Source of the DNA: RGIG7213 sp045540335
GTDB lineage: Bacteria > Bacillota > Clostridia > Oscillospirales > CAG-272
Assembly: GCA_045540335.1 (NCBI GenBank)
Contig: JAZQHC010000049.1
Location: 1 to 64,000, forward strand
Direction: 5' to 3'
Length of the DNA stretch: 64,000 nucleotides
Translations under genes and position numbers: made by a program
Shown: positions 50,109-59,360 of the stretch, piece by piece
How the letters are laid out: each line of letters opens with the position of its first letter
Numbering within the stretch: the first letter of the stretch is position 1
Notes under the pieces: generated by a model
Databases searched by the model: none
The model's input: only the letters and a program-made list of their open reading frames with translations
What the model was told of the DNA's origin: nothing

Positions 50109-50822
50109 TTATTCGTCTGTTTTTTCGTTTTCGTGTGCGATCGCCTCTGTTTTAAGCTGGCGGTTTATTTCTTTTATCGTATCCTTAACACTTCTGTTTT
50201 TGAATTTTACAGGTGTTGAAGGCTTTTTTGGCGCAGGCTTGTTCTTTTTATCCTGCACTTGTTGTTCTGAATGTTGCCCACCGTCTTCAGGGGCTTGGGC
50301 AATATCGTTTTTCATTCTTTCAAGCAACGACTTGACAAGTGCATCTGCGTATTCTTCGGCTTTATCGTAGCCGTCTTCAGGGGTCAATTCCTGCGCTTGC
50401 GATATACCGCGCGTGTATGCGGAAACTATTTCTTCCCTTAACATACGCGAAAGCTTTCTTAATCTTATAAGGGTTTGCGCCTCCTTCAGTACCTCTTCGC
50501 GAAAAAGGCGCAATTCCTTTGCGGTATTTTCTTTTGCGGATTTATAAAGCTGTGCAGATTCTGCCTTTGCGCTTGAAAGTATCTCGTCTGCGGTGGTTTT
50601 GGCAAGCAAAAGCGTATCCGATATTTCGTCTTGCGGTTTTTGTGTGGGCATTTTTGCATTTTCGGCAACTGCGTTAAGCTTAAACTGCAATTCCTGATTT
50701 TCCCTATATACCAATGCGTATTTTTCACACAAAAAATCTATATACTGATCTACCTCTTCGGTATTATATCCGCGCATTGCGCGCGTAAAGCTTTTTTTCT
50801 CTATATCTTGCGGTGAGAGCAT
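50109..50822 (-). CDS. DivIVA-domain protein
   Basis: A 237-residue protein beginning MLSPQDIEKKSFTRAMRGYNTEEVDQYIDFL, the DivIVA membrane-curvature-sensing N-terminus. It is followed by a coiled coil (about 30-175) and a disordered Pro/Lys/Gln-rich C-terminal part. DivIVA-type proteins recruit partners to cell poles and septa. Position next to sepF and lspA matches the Firmicute division cluster. AAGGAA lies about 9 bases before the ATG. Family members also include GpsB; the length and long tail favour DivIVA. Confidence 0.92.
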   Translation of the reverse strand: MLSPQDIEKKSFTRAMRGYNTEEVDQYIDFLCEKYALVYRENQELQFKLNAVAENAKMPTQKPQDEISDTLLLAKTTADEILSSAKAESAQLYKSAKENTAKELRLFREEVLKEAQTLIRLRKLSRMLREEIVSAYTRGISQAQELTPEDGYDKAEEYADALVKSLLERMKNDIAQAPEDGGQHSEQQVQDKKNKPAPKKPSTPVKFKNRSVKDTIKEINRQLKTEAIAHENEKTDE

Positions 50823-50889
50823 ATTAAGTATTCCTTGTTATAAATTGTAAAAATATGTAAGTAAAACTTGTTTCTGGTAAAACTAAATT

Positions 50890-50951
50890 AAAAAACACCT
50901 AACACGGTGCTATGCGGTATTTTTTTAAAACCGCATAGCGCCAAAGTAGGT
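50890..50951 (-). terminator. Hairpin between sepF and the DivIVA gene
   Basis: Minus strand: GGCGCTATGCGGT pairs with ACCGCATAGCACC (one G-U/mismatch position), extended by ACCTA/TAGGT, and followed by TTTTTT (50895-50890). It may attenuate transcription from sepF into divIVA. Confidence 0.7.
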
Positions 50952-50963
50952 AGTTTAATTATC

Positions 50964-51431
50964 TTAATCTTCGTCGTATTCTTCGCGCTTTTCTTCTTTG
51001 TTGCGGCGCATAGGATCGCCGGAAACGTCAACGTTTGCGGGTGTTATAACATATGTATTGGAGGCAACCTTTTTTATGCTTCCGTCGATAGAATACGCTA
51101 CGCCCGACAAAAAGTCAACAACGCGCTTTGCTGTTTCTTTATTTGTTTCTTCAAGGTTAAGAACAACAGTCCTTCTGCTAAGCAAGTGGTCTGCAATTTG
51201 GGGAACCGTATCAAATTCTTTAGGTCTTACAACCTTCAATTCCAAAGAACCGGAATTGTTGCTGTTCAAGCCTACACCCCTTGACTGTTCTCTTACAGGT
51301 TCTTTAACAGCTTGTCTTTCAGCTGCGGGGGCAGCTTCCTCTTCTTCATAGCTGTAATCGTAGCCGTTTTCATCTACGCCGTCACCTTCGTCAAAATCCT
51401 GACCGAATTTCAGTTTGTCAAAAAATCCCAT
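50964..51431 (-). CDS. sepF: Cell division protein SepF
   Basis: A 155-residue septal protein. Residues 1-8 (MGFFDKLK) form the amphipathic membrane anchor, followed by an acidic linker (about 12-62) and the SepF core (about 63-145): LKVVRPKEFDTVPQIADHLLSRRTVVLNLEETNKETAKRVVDFLSG. SepF tethers FtsZ to the membrane and bundles it. GAAGGAG lies 7 bases before the ATG. It follows yggS as in most Firmicutes. Confidence 0.96.
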   Translation of the reverse strand: MGFFDKLKFGQDFDEGDGVDENGYDYSYEEEEAAPAAERQAVKEPVREQSRGVGLNSNNSGSLELKVVRPKEFDTVPQIADHLLSRRTVVLNLEETNKETAKRVVDFLSGVAYSIDGSIKKVASNTYVITPANVDVSGDPMRRNKEEKREEYDED

Positions 51432-51460
51432 AACATGCTCCTTCTATATTCAATATTTTT

Positions 51461-52156
51461 TTACATTCTTTTGCCGAACACGGCAGAACCCACGCGAACC
51501 ATATTAGATCCCTCTGCGCAGGCTTGTATATAACTGTCCGACATGCCCATAGATAATACGGGTTCATATATATTATCCGATGTTTTTGTGCAAATGTCAA
51601 TAAATAATTTATAAATTTGTGAAAAATAATTATGATATTCTGATTTATTTTCGCATTTGGGCGCCATGGTCATAATGCCTCTAACCCTTATATTGCTATA
51701 TTCTGACATTTTTTCTAAAAACATGCCAATTTCTTCCGGCATTATGCCGCCCTTATTCTCTTCTCTTCCGCTGTTGACCTCTATCAAAATATCTTGCACT
51801 ATATTAAGTTTAGCTGCCCTTTTATTTATTTCCTTTGCAAGGCTATCGCTTCCTACTGAGTGAATCAAAGAAACCTTACCAACTATGTATTTCACTTTAT
51901 TGGTTTGCAAATTACCAATAAAGTGAAGCTCGCAAGGAAGTTTTTTTATTTCGTCGTATTTTTCCAGCAATTCCTGAACGCGGTTTTCACCTATCGCGGT
52001 AATGCCGCATTCGTTTACCGCATACGCTATCTTGTCGCACGGAACGGTTTTCGTTGCCAACATAAGCGTTACGCATGGGGCTTTTTTATTTTTATCTATT
52101 TCTGTTCTGATAGCTTCTATATTGCTTTTTATTATTTTTGCTTCTTCAGTCGTCAT
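51461..52156 (-). CDS. YggS-family PLP-binding protein (PLPHP)
   Basis: A 231-residue pyridoxal-phosphate-binding TIM-barrel protein involved in vitamin B6 and amino/keto acid homeostasis, without a known reaction. The PLP lysine is in LMLATKTVP, where the family often has AVSKT/ATKT. The other boxes are GENRVQELLEKY, LHFIGNLQTNKVKY, LIHSVGS, VNSGREENKGG, RGIMTMAP and LSMGMSDSYIQACAEGSNMVRVGSAVFG. ATG 52156 follows AGGTGG by 5 bases; GTG 52165 is less likely. It overlaps the pmbA-like gene by 11 bases. Confidence 0.94.
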   Translation of the reverse strand: MTTEEAKIIKSNIEAIRTEIDKNKKAPCVTLMLATKTVPCDKIAYAVNECGITAIGENRVQELLEKYDEIKKLPCELHFIGNLQTNKVKYIVGKVSLIHSVGSDSLAKEINKRAAKLNIVQDILIEVNSGREENKGGIMPEEIGMFLEKMSEYSNIRVRGIMTMAPKCENKSEYHNYFSQIYKLFIDICTKTSDNIYEPVLSMGMSDSYIQACAEGSNMVRVGSAVFGKRM

Positions 52157-53522
52157 CGTTTCCACCTGCCGCTATTGCCATAGGATCACCAAGAAGTATC
52201 GTGGGGGATGAAACTATACTTCCGAACGGATTTGTAAAAACATCATCACCAAGCGCCTCAACGTTTAAAAGCAACGCATATATATTGCCGCTTATCGTAA
52301 GGCCTGTTACCGCGCGATCTTCCTTGCCGTCTTTTATCAGCACGCCCTTCGCAGAAAGCGAAAAATCGCCGGTAGAGGCATCTGCCCCTGCGTGAAGCCC
52401 TTCTAAAGAGGTTATAAGAATGCCGTTATTCAAGCTTTGCAAAATTTCATCCTTCGAAAAATTACCTGCCTGCAAACGGAAATTGGAAAAACCGACAGAT
52501 ACGGGTGAAGAATACGAGCTTTTGCACGCACTTGCGGTAGAGCCTACACCTGCTTTTTTTGCCGTTTTCAAATTATAAAGCAAGGTTTTCAATATACCCT
52601 TTTCAACAACAGTACATTTACGGCTTGCTACACCTTCATCATCAAAGCCGCGCGCACCGAAAGAAAAATCTTCCGTTGGGTCGTCTGTTATATTTACGCA
52701 ATCTGAAGCGATTTTAACCCCTTCCTTACCGGCAAGCAGCGACAGCCCTCTTTGCGTATTTTCCGATGAAAATATACCCATAAACGTTTCAAGCAGATCA
52801 ACCGCGGCAACGGCATCTATTGCGGTTTTCATCAAGCCGCCGTCGCAAGACGATATACCGCAATACTTTATTGCATCGGCAGATGCTTCTTTAGCGGTTT
52901 TTTCAATATCAAGATCTTCAATACCGAATCCTGCGGTGTGCGCGAAGCCGGAATTCATGCTTTTGTTTTTTTCTGCTATTGGAATGACGTACGCCGCAAT
53001 AAATCCGTAGTTTTCGCTTACGTCCAAGCCGTTGGAATTTTTTATTATCTTACATGAATTCTGGCTGCAAACATAGCTTCCCATAGTTCTTACTATGCTT
53101 TCGTCGTAATCAAGCGCAGCCTTTTCCATTTTTTGCGCAAGGGCTATTTTTTCCGCCGCAGACACGTTAGACAAGCTTTCTTTATACGTTACGGGTGAAG
53201 GATATGCTTCATCTCCGCTGTAAATAAACTGCTCGTCGGGGCTTTCTATAACCGCGGCGTTATCAATCGCCCTTTCAACAAGGTACGGTATATCGCTTTT
53301 ATTCGGTGAGGTTGTAGAAGAATATCCCGTTTTCCCGCCTGTTTTTATACGAAGCGAAATACCTATAAAATCATTTACGCTGTAATTGTCTATTTGGCCG
53401 CCAACCACTTTCACATCAAAGCTGTCGCCGTACGTTGCATATATTTCATACTCTACGCCGTTTTTTTTGCTTATATATTCACACAAAGACACTACAAAAT
53501 CATTTATTTCTTCTTTTATCAT
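52146..53522 (-). CDS. pmbA: TldE/PmbA-family protein
   Basis: A 458-residue protein, the non-catalytic partner in TldD-TldE metalloproteases that degrade and mature modified peptides (microcins, CcdA in Escherichia coli). It has the family N-terminal half (YEIYATYGDSFDVKVVGGQIDNYSV, GISLRIKTGGKTGYSSTT) and the C-terminal barrel (GVKIASDCVNITDDPTEDFSFGARGFDDEG, VEKGILKTLLYN, GLTISGNIYALL). The HExxxH motif is absent, as expected. GAGG lies 6 bases before ATG 53522, one base after the tldD stop. Confidence 0.93.
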   Translation of the reverse strand: MIKEEINDFVVSLCEYISKKNGVEYEIYATYGDSFDVKVVGGQIDNYSVNDFIGISLRIKTGGKTGYSSTTSPNKSDIPYLVERAIDNAAVIESPDEQFIYSGDEAYPSPVTYKESLSNVSAAEKIALAQKMEKAALDYDESIVRTMGSYVCSQNSCKIIKNSNGLDVSENYGFIAAYVIPIAEKNKSMNSGFAHTAGFGIEDLDIEKTAKEASADAIKYCGISSCDGGLMKTAIDAVAAVDLLETFMGIFSSENTQRGLSLLAGKEGVKIASDCVNITDDPTEDFSFGARGFDDEGVASRKCTVVEKGILKTLLYNLKTAKKAGVGSTASACKSSYSSPVSVGFSNFRLQAGNFSKDEILQSLNNGILITSLEGLHAGADASTGDFSLSAKGVLIKDGKEDRAVTGLTISGNIYALLLNVEALGDDVFTNPFGSIVSSPTILLGDPMAIAAGGNDDD

Positions 53523-53523
53523 T

Positions 53524-54909
53524 TTATACCTCACCCCCTACGAGTATATTGGAAATTCTGATAGTCGGCTGACCGACGTTAGTGTTTACAGATCCCGAAG
53601 ACGATCCGCAAACGCCTTGTGCCATCGTCATATTTGAGGAAACCATATCAATATTCATCAACACCTCAGCACCCTTGCCGATAAGCGTTGCACCGCGCAC
53701 GGGCTCTGTTATCTTACCGTTTTTGATAAGATATCCTTCCTGAACGCTGAAATTGAATTCGCCCGTAACGGGATTTACAGAACCGCCGCCCATATGTGCC
53801 GCATACAAGCCCTCTTCAACAGATGCAAAAATATCCTCTTCCTTATCCGTTCCTGCGGCAATGTACGTATTCGTCATTCTTGATGTGGGTGCGTAGGTAT
53901 AATCCTGTCTTCTTCCGCTGCCGGTAGAAGGCATGCCCATTCGCTTTGAACCCAATTTATCTATCATATAATTTTTTAATACGCCGTTTTCTATCAAAAG
54001 AATTCTTTGCGGCTTTTCGCCCTCGTCGCTCATCGCAAGAGAGCCCCATTGTCCAACCATAGTTCCATCGTCGTACGCGGTAACCTTTTCGTTTGCTATT
54101 TTTGTACCAAGCTTTCCGCAAAATACGGAATTTCCCTTTGCTACGCTTGTTGCTTCAAGAGAATGGCCGCACGCCTCGTGGAAAATAACGCCGCCAAAGC
54201 CGCCCCCCATAACAACAGGCATTTTGCCTGCGGGACATTTTGAAGCTTTAAGCATTGTATGTGCCTGGCGCGAAGCAAATCTTCCGCCTTCGGCGGGGTC
54301 TATCGTATCGAAAAATTCAAATCCGCCACTTGTTCCCGGTGAAAATCTTCCGCTTTGATTTTCCTTTCCGTCTGATGCGATAGCGTTTATTGCAATACGC
54401 ACGTACGCCCTGTTATCTATGCCGTAAACGCCCTCGCTGTTTGCAACCAGCACGGTTTTTTCGTTTCCTGCGAGACTTGCAGATACTTGCGCAATATCAT
54501 CGCTGTATTCCTTCGCTGCAAAGTACCCCGTTTTAAGGTAATCAACGCGGCGCTTGGCTTCGACACTGCAAGGCGGTATCAATATAGGGCACACCGTTTG
54601 AAAGCTTGTTTCTTCCAAAACAACGTCAATATCGTTTCCCGTCATAGCGCCCAATGCATCGCAAACTTTTTCCGCAATGCGCGCCAAGCCTCTTTCGCTT
54701 GTATCGTTTCCGTATGCATATACGCTGTTCGTACCCTTTATTGCCCTGATACCTGCGCCTTTGGAACGCGACGTTAACGCATTTTCCACCTTATCCGATA
54801 TCATAAACACAGATTCGGCAACCTTGTCTTCTACGTATATTTCGGCATAGTCTGCCCCGTGCTTCATCACACGGGAAATTATTTTTTCACAAATCTTTTT
54901 ATCTATCAT
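53524..54909 (-). CDS. tldD: TldD-family zinc metalloprotease
   Basis: A 461-residue catalytic partner of the TldD-TldE protease. The zinc motif HEACGH lies near residues 238-243 in GGFGGVIFHEACGHSLEA. Other family segments are NEKVTAYDDGTMVGQWGS, GMPSTGSGRRQDYTYAPTSRMTNTYI and GYLIKNGKITEPVRGATLIG. The complex cleaves unstructured peptides in the cytosol. GGAAG lies 7 bases before the ATG. It is directly followed by pmbA. The natural substrate in Clostridia is not known. Confidence 0.95.
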   Translation of the reverse strand: MIDKKICEKIISRVMKHGADYAEIYVEDKVAESVFMISDKVENALTSRSKGAGIRAIKGTNSVYAYGNDTSERGLARIAEKVCDALGAMTGNDIDVVLEETSFQTVCPILIPPCSVEAKRRVDYLKTGYFAAKEYSDDIAQVSASLAGNEKTVLVANSEGVYGIDNRAYVRIAINAIASDGKENQSGRFSPGTSGGFEFFDTIDPAEGGRFASRQAHTMLKASKCPAGKMPVVMGGGFGGVIFHEACGHSLEATSVAKGNSVFCGKLGTKIANEKVTAYDDGTMVGQWGSLAMSDEGEKPQRILLIENGVLKNYMIDKLGSKRMGMPSTGSGRRQDYTYAPTSRMTNTYIAAGTDKEEDIFASVEEGLYAAHMGGGSVNPVTGEFNFSVQEGYLIKNGKITEPVRGATLIGKGAEVLMNIDMVSSNMTMAQGVCGSSSGSVNTNVGQPTIRISNILVGGEV

Positions 54910-54928
54910 AATACACTTCCATATAATG

Positions 54929-56179
54929 TTATTCCGCTATCATGCCGTCGTATAATCCTTTGCCCCTTGTTATTATCCTATCATGCTCTTTCAAGTGAAC
55001 GCTTGTGTCGTCTTCCGGATAATCCGTTTTTGATATATAGTACCCGTCGCCTTCAAAAATTATGTCAACCTCAATAAATTTCACAACGTTTTCATCAAGT
55101 ATAAACACGCCCGTTTTGCCTTCCTGCACGTGCAAAGCATTGCTTGGAATCCTGATTCCCTTTGTAACGCCGTACGTTATTTCAACGTTTTGCATTCGCG
55201 TAAAGGTAAAGCCTTCGGGCACAACATTGGTTTTTAAAATCAAAAGTGCCTGCTCGTCTTCAGGGGTGGAGGATATTCTTTCAAGTGTAAATTCCACGGT
55301 TTTATTTGCCGCATAAGGAAAAGTTACAAGGTATGGATCTTTTTCTTTAAACTTCGAAGCGGAAACCTTATCAACTCCGCATACGATATACCATTCGTGC
55401 GAGGTTACTATTTTCCCCGCCGAATAACCGCCGTTTGATTTTGTATATTCCACCGGCGGCGAAACGCAAAGCTGTGCAAACGATTGTGGGGTGATATTAT
55501 CAAGCATTTCGGGCAAAAAAGACGTTTCGTACCCGTCTGTTGAAGAATAATAATACCCGGATTTATCCGTATCTATTACTTCCGCAATACTTCCGCCTTT
55601 ATCTGAAAGTGCACGTTTTTCAGCCTGCAAAACGGAAATCTCGTTGTTGAAATTTATGCGTTTATTGGTAATTATCTCGCGCTGATTTAAAAGCACAAGC
55701 AGATCATTCGTTTTTTGCGAAGCGTATTCGAAATCTCCGCAAGACAGCCTTTCGCATATCAGATAATACATTTCACTGATCTGCTTATCAATATATTTCG
55801 TATCGTACGAGGAGGTTGAAGTAAGATTACTCGCTTGCAAAAGCTTTATCCGTTTATCAATTTTAGCCATCTGCAGTTGATTTGCAGAGGCTGTGCCGTT
55901 ATACACACAGGCAACGTCTGTATGGGCAGAAACGTGCTCGCCTTCGTTATAATAGCTTTCGCACACGCCCTCGGAAAAAGTTTTTAAAACGGTTTCCGTT
56001 CTGAAAATATAACCTTCCGATATAACGGTATCGTTACTTGAAAGCATTTTTGCTTCATCAAAAGCGATATCGTTATCAAAAGCAACCGTTAAGTGATATA
56101 TGAAATATACAATGGCAATAATACCTATTATTGCGGTAACAACGTAAAAAGATGCCCGTTTAAGATATTCTTTATCCAA
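54929..56179 (-). CDS. HlyD-like membrane-fusion/adaptor protein
   Basis: A 416-residue protein with one N-terminal TM helix (about 8-30) and an extracellular part resembling HlyD/RND adaptor domains. It has a lipoyl-like half (EGYIFRTETVLKTF, GVCESYYNEGEHVSAHTDVACVY), a helical hairpin (about 95-200) and a C-terminal beta-barrel (VEITYGVTKGIRIPSNALHVQEGKTGVFIL). No ABC or TolC partner is nearby, but in many Clostridia this gene sits beside sepF/tldD. TTG 56179 is the start, preceded by AAGGGG. It overlaps miaA by 8 bases. Function unknown. Confidence 0.8.
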   Translation of the reverse strand: MDKEYLKRASFYVVTAIIGIIAIVYFIYHLTVAFDNDIAFDEAKMLSSNDTVISEGYIFRTETVLKTFSEGVCESYYNEGEHVSAHTDVACVYNGTASANQLQMAKIDKRIKLLQASNLTSTSSYDTKYIDKQISEMYYLICERLSCGDFEYASQKTNDLLVLLNQREIITNKRINFNNEISVLQAEKRALSDKGGSIAEVIDTDKSGYYYSSTDGYETSFLPEMLDNITPQSFAQLCVSPPVEYTKSNGGYSAGKIVTSHEWYIVCGVDKVSASKFKEKDPYLVTFPYAANKTVEFTLERISSTPEDEQALLILKTNVVPEGFTFTRMQNVEITYGVTKGIRIPSNALHVQEGKTGVFILDENVVKFIEVDIIFEGDGYYISKTDYPEDDTSVHLKEHDRIITRGKGLYDGMIAE

Positions 56180-57119
56180 CGCTATCCCCTTTCTTTTTGA
56201 TGCACTGTACGATATGATCTACTATTTGTTCGGAATTTGCAAATTCATCTGCATATACGAACGTAGCGTTTTTATATCTTGAAAACCAGGTTATCTGGCG
56301 TTTTGCGTAATTTCTCGTTGCTTGCTTCAAATCGTTAACGGCTTGATCGTACGATACGGCGCCGTTTATATACGCGATCATTTCTTTATAGCCTATGGCT
56401 TGGTAGGCAGTCGTTCCCTCTATCAAATCGCCGCTGTCAAGCAAACCCCGTATTTCGTTTACTAACCCCTGCTCAAGCATTTGGTCAACGCGAAGATTTA
56501 TTCTGTCGTACAAAATATCTCTGTTTTTATACGATAAAACGAAGATTTGATAATTGTATTCATCAGAATAGGAAATCTGCATTTTATCATTTTCTGTTTT
56601 TGTTTTTCCCGTAAGGTAATATATTTCTAATGCACGAACAACGCGAATAACGTTATTTTCGTGTATTTTTTCTGCAGATTGCGGATCTATTTTTTGTAAA
56701 GTAAGCCAGTTTTCGTGCTTGTCGTTGTTAAGAAGCCTTTGCCTTAACTCGTTATCGCAAGCAGATTGCGAACGTTGATTTATAAACATCAAGCTATCGA
56801 GATAAAGCCCCGTGCCGCCGCAGACGACCGGCAGCTTTCCGCGTGAAAGAATGTCGTTTATCGAGGCTTTTGCCAAAGAAGCGTAATCAGCAGACGAAAA
56901 TCCTTCCTTCGGGTGTTTTATATTTATCATATGGTGCGGTACGATAGCCATTTCTTCCCTCGTGGGCTTTGCAGTGCCTATATCCATTTTGCGATATATC
57001 TGCATACTGTCGCACGATACTAATTCACCGCCAAGGGTACGGCAGACGCCCAGCGCAGCAGAAGATTTTCCGCTTGCGGTTGCCCCGCCTATAACAATGA
57101 TATTTTTCTTGATATTCAC
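56172..57119 (-). CDS. miaA: tRNA dimethylallyltransferase
   Basis: A 315-residue enzyme that adds an isopentenyl group to N6 of A37 in tRNAs reading UNN codons. The P-loop is GGATASGKSS. DSMQIYRKMDIGTAKPT (substrate site), VPHHMINIKHP, VCGGTGLYLDSLM and YRKMDIGTAKP-type residues are all present, and the C-terminal tRNA-binding part has QAIGYKEMIAY and YAKRQITWF. GTG 57119, after GGGGGT, gives the family N-terminus (MNIKKNIIVIGG); an upstream ATG at 57161 is in-frame but overlaps the leader. It is the first gene of the nine-gene operon. Confidence 0.95.
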   Translation of the reverse strand: MNIKKNIIVIGGATASGKSSAALGVCRTLGGELVSCDSMQIYRKMDIGTAKPTREEMAIVPHHMINIKHPKEGFSSADYASLAKASINDILSRGKLPVVCGGTGLYLDSLMFINQRSQSACDNELRQRLLNNDKHENWLTLQKIDPQSAEKIHENNVIRVVRALEIYYLTGKTKTENDKMQISYSDEYNYQIFVLSYKNRDILYDRINLRVDQMLEQGLVNEIRGLLDSGDLIEGTTAYQAIGYKEMIAYINGAVSYDQAVNDLKQATRNYAKRQITWFSRYKNATFVYADEFANSEQIVDHIVQCIKKKGDSVG

Positions 57120-57149
57120 ACAATACCCCCATTTTAATATACATAAAAC

Positions 57150-57178
57150 ATTATAACCCACAGCACACTATCTGTCAA
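57150..57178 (-). promoter_or_regulatory. Consensus promoter of the miaA-to-rluD operon
   Basis: Minus strand: TTGACA (57178-57173), 17-bp spacer, TATAAT (57155-57150), both exact consensus, 30 bases before the GTG start. Confidence 0.88.
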
Positions 57179-57242
57179 GCACATATTTTTTACTTTTCGG
57201 TTTTGTATATTACGAAAGCTTTTAAATATTTAACTTTTAAAA

Positions 57243-57287
57243 AATAAAAAATTCCCAAGACGGCTGATAAAGCAATCTTGGGAATTT
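57243..57287 (-). terminator. Intrinsic terminator after the TM2 gene
   Basis: Minus strand: AAATTCCCAAGA (57287-57276) pairs with TCTTGGGAATTT (57260-57249), followed by a T-rich tract. Confidence 0.85.
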
Positions 57288-57303
57288 ATATTGCACGAAA
57301 ATA

Positions 57304-57729
57304 CTAATGGGTTCTTACGCGGTTTTTTATCTGAAAATTATGGTCGTTGGAAGCAAGGTAAATAATACCTTCTATAAACCCTATAAACGCCGGTATATAT
57401 GTCCAGCAGAACAAAAGATACAAAACGCCCATTCCCGTTCTGCCAAGATAAAATTTATGTACGCCAAAGCCGCCCAAAAAAATAGCAAGCAAGCCGGCAA
57501 CTATTTTGTTTTTTATAGGCCAAGCGGGATTTACGCCCGGTTCAAAATTAGACTGATAAACAGGTTGCTGATAAATCGGTTGACGATACACGGGCTGTTG
57601 GTTAATCGGTTGCTGAAAATTAGCTTGTTGTTGATTATTCTGGGTTTCACGTGCTACGGGTTCGCCGCAATATTTACAGGTTTCTGCACCATTTTTTATA
57701 GGTGCACCGCATTGGGTACAATTTGCCAT
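57304..57729 (-). CDS. TM2-domain protein with N-terminal zinc ribbon
   Basis: A 141-residue membrane protein. A zinc ribbon C-x2-C/C-x2-C (CTQCGAPIKNGAETCKYCG) occupies residues 4-22. A Gln/Pro/Tyr-rich repeat (QQPVYRQPIYQQPVY) follows to about 62. The TM2 domain (about 68-130) contains KNKIVAGLLAIFLGGFGVHKFYLGR and a second helix. TM2 domains are small two-helix hairpins of unknown function. GGAGGGG lies before the ATG. It is the last gene of the SPFH operon and ended by a terminator. Confidence 0.9.
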   Translation of the reverse strand: MANCTQCGAPIKNGAETCKYCGEPVARETQNNQQQANFQQPINQQPVYRQPIYQQPVYQSNFEPGVNPAWPIKNKIVAGLLAIFLGGFGVHKFYLGRTGMGVLYLLFCWTYIPAFIGFIEGIIYLASNDHNFQIKNRVRTH

Positions 57730-57753
57730 TCTATTCCCCTCCGAATCTATATC

Positions 57754-58134
57754 TTAATTCTTATTTTGTTTTCCGATAAGTGCGATTGCCGAAGCTGCAC
57801 AAAAATACAAAAACGTTAATATCAAGCACACAAGTAAAAATACGTTTGCAGAAATAAAGCTATACGTTGAGGCAGATAAAACAAAAATTATAAACACGTA
57901 CAACACCGTCAAAACGTTTACCACTATCGCCATCGGCGCACCGATAGCCTTTTGTATAGCACCGCCCGCAAGCGAACGCGCAATCAAACAAAAGAAGCCG
58001 ATACAGTTAAAAACGATAGCCAAAGTACAGATATCCGAATCTTTAATATCCGTAATCACCAAAAGAATAAATGCAAGTATTGCAACATAAAAAGCAGAAA
58101 CAAGCAATGAAATTATTCTGTTTGCAGCGTTCAT
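57754..58134 (-). CDS. Four-helix membrane protein, unknown family
   Basis: A 126-residue protein with four hydrophobic helices (about 5-27, 36-57, 66-90 and 95-118) and short polar ends (MNAANR, GKQNKN). I do not recognise the family. AAGGTGAA precedes the ATG, and the upstream SPFH stop is immediately adjacent, indicating tight coupling. It is flanked by two zinc-ribbon proteins in one operon, so an envelope-related role is plausible but unproven. Confidence 0.75.
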   Translation of the reverse strand: MNAANRIISLLVSAFYVAILAFILLVITDIKDSDICTLAIVFNCIGFFCLIARSLAGGAIQKAIGAPMAIVVNVLTVLYVFIIFVLSASTYSFISANVFLLVCLILTFLYFCAASAIALIGKQNKN

Positions 58135-59259
58135 TTAGTTCACCTTCTTTCCGCAATTCGGGCAGAAGTTTGTACCTGCGGATATTTCTTTTCCGCATTC
58201 GCAGACTGTTTTGTCAACTTTTGTACCGCAAGACGGGCAAAATCTTGAATCTGCCGCGATCTTTGAAGAACAGTTGGTGCATATTTTTTCATTGTAAACC
58301 ACGGAATTACCGCAAGAAGCGCAGAACCTATACCCTTCTGAAAGCAACGCACCGCATTTTGCACAATTTATCGTTTTTGCAGAAGGTTGTGCATTCGGAT
58401 TGGGAATATTCGATGCCAGATTCATGCCCACACCAAGCCCCATTCCGCCTGCAACAAATGCGCCTGCAACACCGTTTTGATTATTGGCAGCCCCCTCGTA
58501 AACGTCAAACGTTCGCATTGTGGCGTATCTTGAATCGCCCATGATATCAAAAGCTGCCCTATCTTCAAGTATTTTATTTATTTGTTCAAAATCATCATCG
58601 GGAAAATTGATTGATTGAATTCTTAAATTGATCAATCTGATTCCATACTCTGCAAAATCAGCAGAAAGCTCGCCTTCTATCTTTTCGGAAATATCATCAA
58701 GCCTTGCGCTTATTTCCAAAGCGGAAATGCCGTCGTTTATAATAATATCGGCAATTGAAGACTTAATTTTACTTACAAGTATCCCCTTGAAATAATCAAC
58801 CACCTTGTTGTAGCTTACCACCTCGGCAGCACTCATCGTACCGATTATTTCTTTTATAAAATGTTCAATATTTGATACCTTAAGACCTGCTTGTCCAAAC
58901 GCCCTGATGCGAAGGCGAACACGGTATTTCGGATCTATCAACGGTATTGGGTCTGTAGTACCCCAATGAAGATCAAGCTTTGTTGCGGTATTTATGTAAT
59001 AAATTTCCGCTTTAAACGGGCTTTCTTTACCAAAGGGCAAATTGATAAGCTTATTTAAAATCGGAATATTTGCAGTAGTTAACGTATGCGTTCCGGGGCC
59101 GAAAATATCGCAGATCGCACCGCCCTTAACGAACGCCGCCGCTTGCCCCTCGTTTACGACAAGCTGTGTTGCCGTTGTTAAATCTTCTTTATAATGTTTA
59201 TAAACCAACCAATCTCTGCTGGCAAGACCATCAAATTTTACAATATCAATTAATGCCAT
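58135..59259 (-). CDS. SPFH-domain protein with C-terminal zinc ribbons (YdjI-like)
   Basis: A 374-residue protein. The SPFH/Band-7-like domain (about 20-240) includes VNEGQAAAFVKGGAICDIFGPGTHTL, YYINTATKLDLHWGTTDPI, YRVRLRIRAFGQ and the helical segment EISARLDDISEKIEGELSADFAEYGIRL. A Gly/Ala-rich segment (about 262-285) precedes at least three zinc ribbons (about 300-372; C-x2-C pairs in CAKCGAL, CASCGN, CTNCSS, CPSCGT and CPNCGK). No TM helix is present. Bacillus YdjI-type proteins recruit partners to stressed membranes. It is first in the operon, behind a good promoter. Confidence 0.88.
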   Translation of the reverse strand: MALIDIVKFDGLASRDWLVYKHYKEDLTTATQLVVNEGQAAAFVKGGAICDIFGPGTHTLTTANIPILNKLINLPFGKESPFKAEIYYINTATKLDLHWGTTDPIPLIDPKYRVRLRIRAFGQAGLKVSNIEHFIKEIIGTMSAAEVVSYNKVVDYFKGILVSKIKSSIADIIINDGISALEISARLDDISEKIEGELSADFAEYGIRLINLRIQSINFPDDDFEQINKILEDRAAFDIMGDSRYATMRTFDVYEGAANNQNGVAGAFVAGGMGLGVGMNLASNIPNPNAQPSAKTINCAKCGALLSEGYRFCASCGNSVVYNEKICTNCSSKIAADSRFCPSCGTKVDKTVCECGKEISAGTNFCPNCGKKVN

Positions 59260-59331
59260 AAAAATCCCTCTCGTTATCTATTATGATAAAACATGCTTGT
59301 GTATATAAATAGAGCATAGCATTTCGACTAT

Positions 59332-59360
59332 AATATATCACAATTTATACAAAAAGTCAA
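59332..59360 (-). promoter_or_regulatory. Promoter of the SPFH operon
   Basis: Minus strand: TTGACT (59360-59355), 17-bp spacer, TATATT (59337-59332), leaving a 5' UTR of about 65 bases. Confidence 0.75.
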
